Positions 7,609 through 14,048 of a stretch of 14,048 bases of DNA are shown in pieces. Source of the DNA: Pseudomonadota bacterium (GTDB lineage: Bacteria > Pseudomonadota > Gammaproteobacteria > Steroidobacterales > Steroidobacteraceae); contig JAEZCN010000083.1 in the NCBI GenBank assembly GCA_023433515.1, positions 1 to 14,048 on the forward strand, given 5' to 3'. Below the pieces are notes generated by a model that saw only the letters and a list, made by a program, of their open reading frames with translations, was not told where the DNA came from and did not search any database. The position numbers and the translations under genes were made by a program. Within the stretch, counting starts at the first letter, position 1. Every line of letters begins with the position of its first letter.

Positions 7609-7716
7609 GGGGCAGCCCCCGTTTCCTAGCGAAAGGGGACAGCCTTCTTCGACTGCCTCTCGCGTCTGACGCGGAGTAGGACTGACCCCTTTTGCCAGGA
7701 AACGGGGGCTGCCCCC
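7608..7716. repeat. REPIN/MITE-like long inverted repeat, copy 2
   Basis: Arms at 7608-7642 and 7682-7716 pair over 35 bp with three mismatches, around a 39-nt spacer. The arms share GGGGGCAGCCCCCGTTTCCT and an A-rich GGGG core with copy 1 (113-216), while the spacers differ in sequence and length. That pattern indicates a mobile or amplified hairpin unit rather than two independent terminators. The left arm begins on the last base of the transporter TAG stop. No poly-T tract follows either arm. Confidence 0.85.
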
Positions 7717-7728
7717 GAAACTCACGCG

Positions 7729-7757
7729 GACGGCATGCGTCCACCTCGCATGCCGTC
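7729..7757 (+). promoter_or_regulatory. Perfect 11-bp stem-loop enclosing the KTSC start codon
   Basis: GACGGCATGCG (7729-7739) and CGCATGCCGTC (7747-7757) are perfect reverse complements around a 7-nt loop. The right arm contains the preferred ATG at 7750, and the left arm contains an in-frame alternative ATG at 7735. In mRNA the GC-rich stem would sequester either start. No good Shine-Dalgarno sequence precedes either ATG. A role in translational control of the KTSC-AlkB pair is inference. Confidence 0.55.
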
Positions 7758-7947
7758 GAGTGTCATCCGCCACTATCGCTACGATCCGGTCGATCATCAC
7801 CTCGACGTGGTGTTCGTATCCGGGCGTCGTTATCGCTACTTCGAGGTGCCCGAGCAGACGTACGACGAGATGCGTCGCGCGTATTCGAAGGGCGAATTCT
7901 TCAACGCATACGTGCGCGACCAGTTCCGGTTCGCGCTACTGAACTGA
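7750..7947 (+). CDS. KTSC domain-containing small protein
   Basis: A 65-residue protein that is essentially one KTSC domain, the small fold named after the lysyl-tRNA synthetase C-terminal region; its molecular function is not established. The sequence starts MPSSVIRHYRYDP, continues LDVVFVSGRRYRYFEVP, then Y-D-E-M, SKGEFFN and R-D-Q-F-R-F. This matches the usual domain length and its conserved S-x-G-x-x-Y-x-Y and K-G-x-F-F-N elements. I prefer ATG 7750 over the in-frame ATG 7735 because family members typically begin MPS(S/T)VI. Both starts lie in a strong stem-loop. The stop is 1 nt before the AlkB-like gene, so the two should be translated from one mRNA. Confidence 0.88.
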   Translation: MPSSVIRHYRYDPVDHHLDVVFVSGRRYRYFEVPEQTYDEMRRAYSKGEFFNAYVRDQFRFALLN

Positions 7948-7948
7948 C

Positions 7949-8530
7949 ATGGCGCGCGCCACGTCACTTCCGGCGCAACGCGGACTGTTCGACTTGCTGC
8001 CGCCCGGGCTCGAATTCCGCAAGGAGTTCATCATGCCGCAGGAGGAAGCCGTACTGCTGCGGCACGCGGAAGCGCTGCCGTTTGCGCCGTTCCAGTTCCA
8101 CGGCTGGGAGGGCAAACGCGAGACGGTTTCCTTCGGCTGGCGTTACGACTTCAACGACGCGCGCATGCACGAGGCGCCGCCCATCCCGGACTTCCTGCTG
8201 CCGCTGCGCGAGCGCGCCGCCGGATTCGCGCGGCTCGAGCCGGCGATGCTCGAACAGGCGCTCATGATCCGATACGGCGTGGGTGCGGGCATCGGCTGGC
8301 ATCGCGACCGCCCGGTGTTCGACAAGGTCGTCGGCATCTCGCTGGCCGCGCCCTGCGTGCTGCGTTTCCGGCGCCGCACGGAGCGTGGCTTCGAGCGATT
8401 CCCGCTGCGTGCTCCGCCGCGCTCGGCCTATCTACTGACGCAGGCCATCCGCGACGAGTGGGAACACAGCATCGCGCCGATGGACGATTTGCGTTACTCG
8501 ATCACGTTCCGCAGCCGGCGGGGCGTGTGA
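7949..8530 (+). CDS. AlkB-like 2-oxoglutarate/Fe(II)-dependent dioxygenase
   Basis: A 193-residue AlkB-type dioxygenase, likely cytoplasmic, that would oxidatively remove alkyl groups from nucleic acid or another substrate. The iron site is GWHRDRP (His-x-Asp) plus the distal His of EWEHSIAP. The 2-oxoglutarate-binding Arg region is RYSITFR near the C-terminus. An aromatic strand (FGWRYDFN) and Y-G-V-G-A-G-I-G-W before the HxD match the substrate loop and jelly-roll layout of short AlkB homologues. No strong Shine-Dalgarno sequence is visible; the ATG is 1 nt after the KTSC stop, suggesting translational coupling. It ends 40 nt before the convergent histidine kinase stop. It may be a DNA/RNA repair enzyme or an ALKBH4-like protein demethylase; sequence alone does not decide. 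Confidence 0.92.
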   Translation: MARATSLPAQRGLFDLLPPGLEFRKEFIMPQEEAVLLRHAEALPFAPFQFHGWEGKRETVSFGWRYDFNDARMHEAPPIPDFLLPLRERAAGFARLEPAMLEQALMIRYGVGAGIGWHRDRPVFDKVVGISLAAPCVLRFRRRTERGFERFPLRAPPRSAYLLTQAIRDEWEHSIAPMDDLRYSITFRSRRGV

Positions 8531-8570
8531 TTCGGGAGCCGCGGCAGCGGACCGCGGGAGCGGACGGCCG

Positions 8571-10796
8571 TCAGGCCACCGCGGCGTCGCTGTTCTTCCT
8601 GACGTGCGGCAGGGACACGCGGAAGCGGGTGTATTCGCCCGGCTTCGTCGCGATGCCGACGCGCCCGCCGGCCCTGTTCACGAGGTCGCGCACCACGTCC
8701 ATGCCGTTGCCGCGCGCGCCGCCTTCCGCCGTCGTGAAGCCGGGGCGGAAGATGAGGCTTGCGAGTTTGCGCGGGTCGACGTTCGCCGCGGCGTCGGGCG
8801 TGAGCACGCCCTGGCGCACGGCTTCCGCGCGAATCTTGTCGTGGTCGAGACCGCGCCCGTCGTCCTGGACGCTGAGCTGGAATCCGTCCGCGCCGAGCTG
8901 CGTGAACTGCACGGAGACCGTGCCGACCTCCGGCTTGTCCGCGAGCGCGCGTTCGGTGGGTGGTTCGAGTCCGTGCCGGATCGCGTTGTGGATGAGTTGT
9001 CCGAGGATCTTCTCGATCACGCGCCGGTAGGTTCCGGGCACGTCTTCGAGGCCGACGACGACCAGCGAGACGCGCTTGCCATACATGTCGGCCAGGAACT
9101 GCGCCATCTCGCCCAGGCTCTCCTGCGACAGGTCCGACAGGCGCGCGATCTTTTGCGTCGCGGAGGCCGGTTGCGCGGCATCGTCGCGCGCGAGGTGCGG
9201 CTGCCGGATCGTCGTTCCCGTGGCGGTGGCGGAGCGGCGTGTCGAGTCGATGTCGGTGGTCGGCAGTTCGCCGTTCTGCACGCGCCATTCGCGCAGGCGG
9301 GTGACGACCTCGCCCTGGATCGCGAGATGGCTCAGCAGGTCGTCCAGCTTGACCGCGAGCGGCAGGAAATCGTTTCCCGACAACTGCTGGCGGTCGCGCA
9401 GCGCGTTGAGGGAATCCTCGAAGCGCTGGGCGCGCTCGCACACCGACGGCAGCGGCAGCCGTTTGGCGCGCGCATGGATGCCGCGGATGAGTTCGAGGAT
9501 GAGCACGAGCTTCTCGCGGAACGCCTGCGGCTCGCGCGCGGGTAGTTTGAGAATGGCGCGCAGCTGGCCGGCTTTCTCGCGCGCCTCGGCGAGGAAGCCC
9601 TCGAGCCGCGCTCCGTCCACGCGCATGACTTCGCCCAGCACCTCGGTGAGGCGCGGATCACGCGGCTCGATGATCGCGGCGGGATCGAAGCGCACGGAAA
9701 CCTTCGGCGACGATTCGCCGAGCGACTCGGGCGCGGGCGTCGTCTCCGCGAGCGGGCTGCTGTCGTCGGACGCGAGTGTCGGGACCGGGTCGGATGCAGC
9801 CGCGGCTGGCGGCATCAGCACTTCGCCGGATTCCGAGATCGTGAGCGCCGGAATGATTTCCGTCCTTTCGACAGCTTTTCCGGCCGCTTTTTCGTCCGTC
9901 GTCAGGCCAGCCTGACCGGCCTGTTTCTCTTCCACGATCCCCGTCGCCAGATCCGCACTGTTGGCGGGCTCCGCGAGGGTGCTCACCTGGACGCCGGGCG
10001 CCGGCAGCGTGACCGAGGGCGGCGCGTTCGGGTTCGGCAACGAATCGGAGGTCACGTCGAGCGGGCCGAGGTCGAAATCGCTGGTCATTTCCGTGGGCGC
10101 GGTGTGCGTCGCTTCGGGCCTGGCGGGCTCGCTGGCCGGAGCGTCGGCGGGCGTGGGCTGCGCCGTGACGGGGACTTCGATCGATGCCGCGTCGGCGGCG
10201 GGCATGGGCATCTTGAGCGCCGGCCGCGTGCCGGTCTCCCCGGCGATCCGCTTCGCGAAGGTGTCCTCGTTGAGGACGGGTACCTCGATCGTGTGCGGCA
10301 CGATGCGCGGCGCGGAAATCCTCTCGAGAGAGACGATGATGTGATGCACGCGGCCGTCGACGACGAGTCGCGCGAAACGGATCGCGAGATGGCGCGAACC
10401 GGAATGCACGCGCTGCAGCGGATTGGCGGTGGCGTCCACCACCGCGGTGGGATCGGCCTGCCACAGCGACTCGAGGTATGCGACTGCTTCCCGGCGCACG
10501 TGCACGTCGACGACCTCGGAGATCGCCTGCACGAACGCCGTGCCGGGTGCGCAGGTGTGGCCCAGCAATTCCGGCGCGGCCGCCGAGGCTTCGCCCATGA
10601 GCTTGTGTTCGCGGTCCAGGAACAGGACGCCGGCCTGCGACAGCTCGAGCATCGCGTAGGCCTGCGCGCGCGCCACGACCAGCTGCTCGTCGCGGTTGCG
10701 CAGGGTGCCGCGTTGCATGATCGCGTAGATGGACACCCCGATGAGGCAGAACAGTGCCGTCGCGAGCGCCAGGATGGGGAAATTGAGGTATTCCAT
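8571..10796 (-). CDS. Membrane-anchored CheA-like histidine kinase with PAS-like and HPt-like regions, lacking a CheW-like domain
   Basis: A 741-residue protein. Residues 4-27 form one membrane segment. Residues about 43-160 look like a cytoplasmic PAS-type sensor (L-S-Q-A-G-V-L-F-L-D). A 200-residue Ala/Pro/Ser/Glu linker follows. Residues about 383-500 form a helical HPt-like domain with candidate phosphoacceptor His441; the residues after it depart from the usual H-x-x-K-G loop. The ATPase domain is CheA type: LIHNAIRHGLEPP (N box, 601-613), DDGRGLD (645-651), LIFRPGFTTA (681-690) and GNGMDVV (696-702). It ends 11 residues after the last ATPase strand, so the CheW-like P5 domain is absent, and no clear P3 dimerisation hairpin is seen. 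It is the last gene of a three-gene operon, 6 nt after the receiver-kinase. ATP binding seems intact; phosphotransfer is less certain. Confidence 0.88.
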   Translation of the reverse strand: MEYLNFPILALATALFCLIGVSIYAIMQRGTLRNRDEQLVVARAQAYAMLELSQAGVLFLDREHKLMGEASAAAPELLGHTCAPGTAFVQAISEVVDVHVRREAVAYLESLWQADPTAVVDATANPLQRVHSGSRHLAIRFARLVVDGRVHHIIVSLERISAPRIVPHTIEVPVLNEDTFAKRIAGETGTRPALKMPMPAADAASIEVPVTAQPTPADAPASEPARPEATHTAPTEMTSDFDLGPLDVTSDSLPNPNAPPSVTLPAPGVQVSTLAEPANSADLATGIVEEKQAGQAGLTTDEKAAGKAVERTEIIPALTISESGEVLMPPAAAASDPVPTLASDDSSPLAETTPAPESLGESSPKVSVRFDPAAIIEPRDPRLTEVLGEVMRVDGARLEGFLAEAREKAGQLRAILKLPAREPQAFREKLVLILELIRGIHARAKRLPLPSVCERAQRFEDSLNALRDRQQLSGNDFLPLAVKLDDLLSHLAIQGEVVTRLREWRVQNGELPTTDIDSTRRSATATGTTIRQPHLARDDAAQPASATQKIARLSDLSQESLGEMAQFLADMYGKRVSLVVVGLEDVPGTYRRVIEKILGQLIHNAIRHGLEPPTERALADKPEVGTVSVQFTQLGADGFQLSVQDDGRGLDHDKIRAEAVRQGVLTPDAAANVDPRKLASLIFRPGFTTAEGGARGNGMDVVRDLVNRAGGRVGIATKPGEYTRFRVSLPHVRKNSDAAVA

Positions 10797-10802
10797 GGCC
10801 GC

Positions 10803-12389
10803 TCAGTTGCCGCCGCTGGCCGAGACCAGCGACGCCGGATCGAGGGCTACGTTGTCGTGGCTGAGCCGCATCTGCTCGATCGCCTTGAGCAGCTCGTCGC
10901 AGGATGCGACCCGGTTCTCGCGCGACTTGGACATCAGCCGCTCGAGCAGAGGTTGATAGGAAAGATGATGCACCGGCAGCTCCGGCACCGGCGCCATGAC
11001 GTGCTGCTGCAGCACGTCGATGGCCGAGGCGCCGAGATAGGGTTTCTTGCCGGCGAGCATCTCATAAAGGATGACGCCGAGACTGTAGAGATCCGTGCGC
11101 GCATCGAGCACCTCGCCCTGCGCCTGCTCGGGACTCATGTAGTAAGGCGAGCCGCGCAGCACTCCGGTGCGGGTGCTGCCGTCGCCGCTCAGCAGGCTGC
11201 GCGCCAGTCCGAAATCGATGAGCACCACGCTGCCGTCGTCGCGCAGCATCACGTTCGGCGGTTTGAGATCGCGATGGATGATGCCCGCGTCGTGCACGAC
11301 CTTGAGCGAGCGGGCGATCTCCGTGAGGAACGCGATGGCCTCATCCGCGGTCAGCGGGTTCTGCAGTCGCGCCTTGAGGTCGCCGCACGGGAAATATTCC
11401 ATCGCGAGGTACTCGACGCCCTCGTGGATGCCGTAGTCGAACAGGTCGATGATCGACGGATGATCGAGCGCGGCGATCGCCTCGAACTCGCGCTGGAACA
11501 TGATCGCGCGCTGGCCGGTGTCGTTGGGGTCACCCGAGTGTTTGCGCTTGCTGACCTTGAGCGCGACGTTGTGGCCGACGTCCTCGGAAATCGCGAGGTA
11601 GACCGCCGCCGCTTCGGACTCGCCTATCTTCTGCAGCAGCGTGTAGCCGGGGATCTGGTGTTCCAGTGGTGCGACCGGCTTGGGCTCTTTCGTCGCGGCG
11701 GGCAGCGAAATCGCGGCCTGATCCTGGCGGGTCGCCGGCGGCGCGGATGGCACGGCAACAGGCCCGGTCGCCGCCTTGGCCGCGCAGGCCAGGCTCGCGC
11801 CGGTGGCGGTGGAGACGTGCGGAACTTCGGTGGCGAGCGCGGCCGCCCGGGTGAGGGCCGCGCCGGCCTGGGTCGTGCCGGGCGATGTCGCAGCCTGTGC
11901 CGGCGTGGCCTGTATTGGTGTGGCCTGAACGGCAGCAGTCGCCTGCGCGGCGCGTTCGGCGCGCCGCTGCGCCTCTTTCTCGATGCCGCGCAGCGTGAGC
12001 TTGATCGAGCGCTGCAACCGCGCCGGCGTCAGCAGGCGCTTCGGTAGATAGTCGGCCGCGCCCAGGCGCAGCGTGCGCACGGCGGCGAGCTCGCTGCCGC
12101 CCTCGGCCAGGATGATCATCTCGGGAAATCCGGGCTGGCTGCGCAACTTGCGGATCCAGTCGAAGCCGTCCGTGGTCGGTTCCTCGATGCCTTCGTCGAA
12201 GGCCAGCGCGAGCACGACGATGTCGTAATCGCGCACGGTCATCGCCGTGCGGACGCGCCCGAACGAAGTCCAGTCCATGAGCACGATGGATTCCGCCGGC
12301 CAGCCGGTGCCGACCGCGTGTTGCACCCAGCGCGCATACTTGTCGTCGTTCTCGACGATCAGGAAACGATTCGGGCGCGGCTCATCCAT
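10803..12389 (-). CDS. Degenerate receiver domain fused to a Ser/Thr protein kinase
   Basis: A 528-residue cytoplasmic fusion. Residues 7-130 form a CheY-like receiver: FLIVEND acidic start, beta-3 ending VVLA where the phosphoacceptor Asp is expected (Ala61), and conserved Lys117 in DYLPKR. Residues about 145-240 are an Ala/Thr/Pro linker with a short Q-A-T-P repeat. Residues about 248-510 form a Hanks-type kinase: catalytic Lys278 (VALK), Glu301, HRDLKPPN (372-379), DFG (392-394), and GSPYYMSPEQ as activation loop and APE-like element. Catalytic residues are present, but the glycine-rich loop is degraded to IGESEAAAVY. No membrane segment is seen. It starts 6 nt after the TonB-like gene and ends 6 nt before the histidine kinase, without strong ribosome binding sites, so coupling is likely. 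The kinase should be active; the receiver probably is not phosphorylated on Asp. Confidence 0.92.
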   Translation of the reverse strand: MDEPRPNRFLIVENDDKYARWVQHAVGTGWPAESIVLMDWTSFGRVRTAMTVRDYDIVVLALAFDEGIEEPTTDGFDWIRKLRSQPGFPEMIILAEGGSELAAVRTLRLGAADYLPKRLLTPARLQRSIKLTLRGIEKEAQRRAERAAQATAAVQATPIQATPAQAATSPGTTQAGAALTRAAALATEVPHVSTATGASLACAAKAATGPVAVPSAPPATRQDQAAISLPAATKEPKPVAPLEHQIPGYTLLQKIGESEAAAVYLAISEDVGHNVALKVSKRKHSGDPNDTGQRAIMFQREFEAIAALDHPSIIDLFDYGIHEGVEYLAMEYFPCGDLKARLQNPLTADEAIAFLTEIARSLKVVHDAGIIHRDLKPPNVMLRDDGSVVLIDFGLARSLLSGDGSTRTGVLRGSPYYMSPEQAQGEVLDARTDLYSLGVILYEMLAGKKPYLGASAIDVLQQHVMAPVPELPVHHLSYQPLLERLMSKSRENRVASCDELLKAIEQMRLSHDNVALDPASLVSASGGN

Positions 12390-12395
12390 GAGGAA

Positions 12396-14048
12396 TCATT
12401 CCGAAAAGCGGATGCGCACGGCGACGCGCTGCTCGACGGCCTTGCCGCCGCGCATCACGGGTTTGTAGCGCCACTGCGAGATGGCCTCCGTGGCGGAGGC
12501 ATCGAAAGTCTTTCGCGGGTTCGAATTGGTGACGACGATGTCGCCGGTCGAACCGTCGGGACGGACGGTGAATTCCACTTCCACCCAGCCGTTGACGCTG
12601 CGGTTGAACAGCGTCGCGGGAACCTTGGGCGCGACGTATTCGATGCGCTGCAGTGAATTCGCGCCGACGACGGCGGTGCGCTGCTCCGCCGCGACGCGCG
12701 CGGATTCGAGCTCGCGCCCGGCATCCTCGATCTCCGTGCCGCCGAGACCGATCGATTGCGCTTCCTGGAGCCACACGCCGGCGGCGGCGAAGTCGTTGCT
12801 CGCGATCGAGCCGCGCATTTCCTTGAGCAGCGCGGCCCCGAGATTCGTGCGCGCCGTGCCCACGATCGGGTTGCCAGAATCGGTGTCGATGAGATCCAGT
12901 AGATAGGCCTTGGCGCTGCGCCCGGCGGGCTGCACGAGGGCATTGGCCGAGAGCGCGGTCGTGAACGATTGCGCGAGCGACTCGACCTTGCGCGCCCGCG
13001 TGTTGATCATCGTGTCCTGCAGCGAACGGCGGATCGACGCCATTTCGTTGCGCGGCGCACCCGCGCCGTCGGCGTTCGCGAGCCAGCGTTCGGTCTCGGC
13101 GGCGTCGCCGGCGGTGGCGGCCGCGCCAGCGCGGTCGAGCAATTCCTTGCGCAGCGCGCGTTCCGTCTCGGCGACGGCCGGGTCGTCGGGAACGATCTGG
13201 CGCGCGGCTTCCAGGTAGAAACGCGCGTTGTCCTCGGCCGGCTCGATGAGGGCGCCGCTGCGCAGGCGCGTGTTCGCGAGCCTGAGATAAGTTGTGCCCT
13301 TCTCCTGCTTGTCGTTCACCCCGGCGTCGCGGGCGCGGGTGAGCGCGGCGCGCTCCTTCTCCATCTCGATCTGCATGTGCAGAAACGCGCCGCGTGCGGT
13401 GGCCGGCGTGAGCGTTTCGGCCACGTCCACCATGCGCATGGCATCGTCGATGTTTCCCGCGGTGAGCGCGCGCTCGGCCGCGGACAGCAGCCGGTCGGCG
13501 ACGCGCACCAGCCCGGCCTTCGCGAGCGTGTTGGCCGGATCGAGTTCGAGGGCTCCGCGGAACAGCTCGACGGCGTTCCTGCCGGCCGGCGCGGCGAGTT
13601 CGCCGCGCTGCAGTGCCGCCTCCGCCTGGGTGAGCTGATCTCGCAGGCGCTGCTCGTGTGTCACGGCAGGGGCGGGCGACGAAGCCTGCGCCGCGGTCTC
13701 CGCCGGAAGGCGGATGACGCTCGGTTCCGGTACGGCCGCCACGAGCTCGGTTATGGCGGGCGCGGGGGTCTCGGCGATCGCGGCAGTCGCGGCGGGCGTC
13801 GCCGCGGGTTCGGAAGCCTGCGCGGGCCGAGCGGCGGCGGCCACCGACTGCACTTCCGGAGCCGGGCTTTCGGCTGCTGTGGGCGGCGCGCTGACCGGGT
13901 CTGGCGCGGCGGCCGCCCCTCCGGGTTCCTGGCTAACTACCAGTTGCGCCGCGGCCGGTTCGTCCGATCCGGACGAAAACGCGAACCAGGCGCCGGCGCC
14001 TGCGACCGCGATCGCGGCCGCCACGATGCCCGCGAGCGGGATGGGGTT
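12396..14048 (-). CDS. Membrane-anchored protein with three TPR-like repeats and TonB-like C-terminus (partial, N-terminus beyond window)
   Basis: The frame runs open to the window edge, giving 550 visible residues; the GTG at 14024 is internal to a membrane segment and is not a likely start. Numbering from that GTG, the membrane span (about -6 to 16) is followed by an Ala/Pro-rich periplasmic stretch to residue 120. Three tandem helical repeats (about 128-206, 245-320, 347-426) share a G-x-L-x-x-P-A-x-x-N-A element. The last 85 residues (458-541) match a TonB C-terminal domain: YVAPKVPATLFNR, GWVEVEFTVRPDG, and AISQWRYKPV. The membrane span lacks the His that TonB uses with ExbB/ExbD, so an energy-transducing role is doubtful. 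It is the first visible gene of the signalling operon and is well placed to be the envelope component, but the missing N-terminus could hold another domain. Confidence 0.88.
   Translation of the reverse strand, partial: NPIPLAGIVAAAIAVAGAGAWFAFSSGSDEPAAAQLVVSQEPGGAAAAPDPVSAPPTAAESPAPEVQSVAAAARPAQASEPAATPAATAAIAETPAPAITELVAAVPEPSVIRLPAETAAQASSPAPAVTHEQRLRDQLTQAEAALQRGELAAPAGRNAVELFRGALELDPANTLAKAGLVRVADRLLSAAERALTAGNIDDAMRMVDVAETLTPATARGAFLHMQIEMEKERAALTRARDAGVNDKQEKGTTYLRLANTRLRSGALIEPAEDNARFYLEAARQIVPDDPAVAETERALRKELLDRAGAAATAGDAAETERWLANADGAGAPRNEMASIRRSLQDTMINTRARKVESLAQSFTTALSANALVQPAGRSAKAYLLDLIDTDSGNPIVGTARTNLGAALLKEMRGSIASNDFAAAGVWLQEAQSIGLGGTEIEDAGRELESARVAAEQRTAVVGANSLQRIEYVAPKVPATLFNRSVNGWVEVEFTVRPDGSTGDIVVTNSNPRKTFDASATEAISQWRYKPVMRGGKAVEQRVAVRIRFSE

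Noticed and set aside
6325..7800. Minus-strand open frame (491 codons) antisense to the transporter and hairpin repeat 2
   Set aside because: Asp/Glu/His/Arg-rich translation typical of an antisense shadow of hydrophobic codons; no motif.
8531..8570. Possible terminator between the convergent AlkB-like and histidine kinase genes (CCGCGG at 8539-8544 and 8552-8557)
   Set aside because: Only a 6-bp self-complementary stem with a 7-nt loop and no T-tract; expected by chance in GC-rich DNA.
10104..12047. Long plus-strand open frame (647 codons) antisense to the two kinase genes
   Set aside because: It spans two clear minus-strand genes, is low-complexity Arg/Gly/Ala-rich, and has no domain signature.
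12392..12402. GGAATCATTCC palindrome at the junction of the TonB-like and receiver-kinase genes
   Set aside because: Five-base arms overlapping a stop codon; too short to support an operator or hairpin.
14022..14024. GTG as the start of the TonB-like protein
   Set aside because: It lies within the membrane segment, and the frame stays open to the window edge, so the true start is outside.

Overview
The window is GC-rich throughout (judged by eye, not counted) and tightly packed with genes. A TonB-type C-terminal domain, a Tat-like molybdoenzyme, REP-like hairpin repeats and CheA-type signalling suit a GC-rich Gram-negative proteobacterium, probably a gammaproteobacterium. No rRNA or taxon marker is present, so this placement is inference.

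Left part (1-7608). The window opens with the last codons of a plus-strand gene that may end in a cytochrome c-like tail. A long hairpin repeat follows, then a minus-strand GT4 glycosyltransferase. Divergent from it is an exported M20 metallo-amidohydrolase, whose stop overlaps by 13 bp the stop of a convergent Tat-type molybdopterin oxidoreductase (IorB-like). Divergent from that gene is a plus-strand pair: a beta-CASP metallo-beta-lactamase RNase and an ATP/ADP-translocase-like membrane transporter.

Middle (7608-8530). A second copy of the hairpin repeat begins on the last base of the transporter stop codon. It is followed by a perfect 11-bp stem-loop that contains the start codon of a small KTSC-domain gene. 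That gene is separated by 1 nt from an AlkB-like 2OG-Fe(II) dioxygenase.

Right part (8571-14048, minus strand). Three genes, separated by 6 nt at each junction, form an apparent signalling operon. In transcription order they are: (i) a membrane-anchored protein with three repeats and a TonB-like C-terminus, cut by the window edge; (ii) a degenerate receiver domain fused to a Ser/Thr protein kinase; (iii) a membrane-anchored, CheA-like histidine kinase with PAS-like and HPt-like regions but no CheW-like domain. The pairing suggests an envelope-sensing pathway that mixes Ser/Thr and His phosphorylation. This is the best candidate in the window for an undescribed system. The individual domain calls are well supported; the joint function is inference.

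No gene-free stretch exceeds 300 bases. The longest gaps are 111-217 and 7609-7749, both filled mainly by the hairpin repeats. I saw no tRNA, rRNA, CRISPR array, insertion sequence or phage gene.
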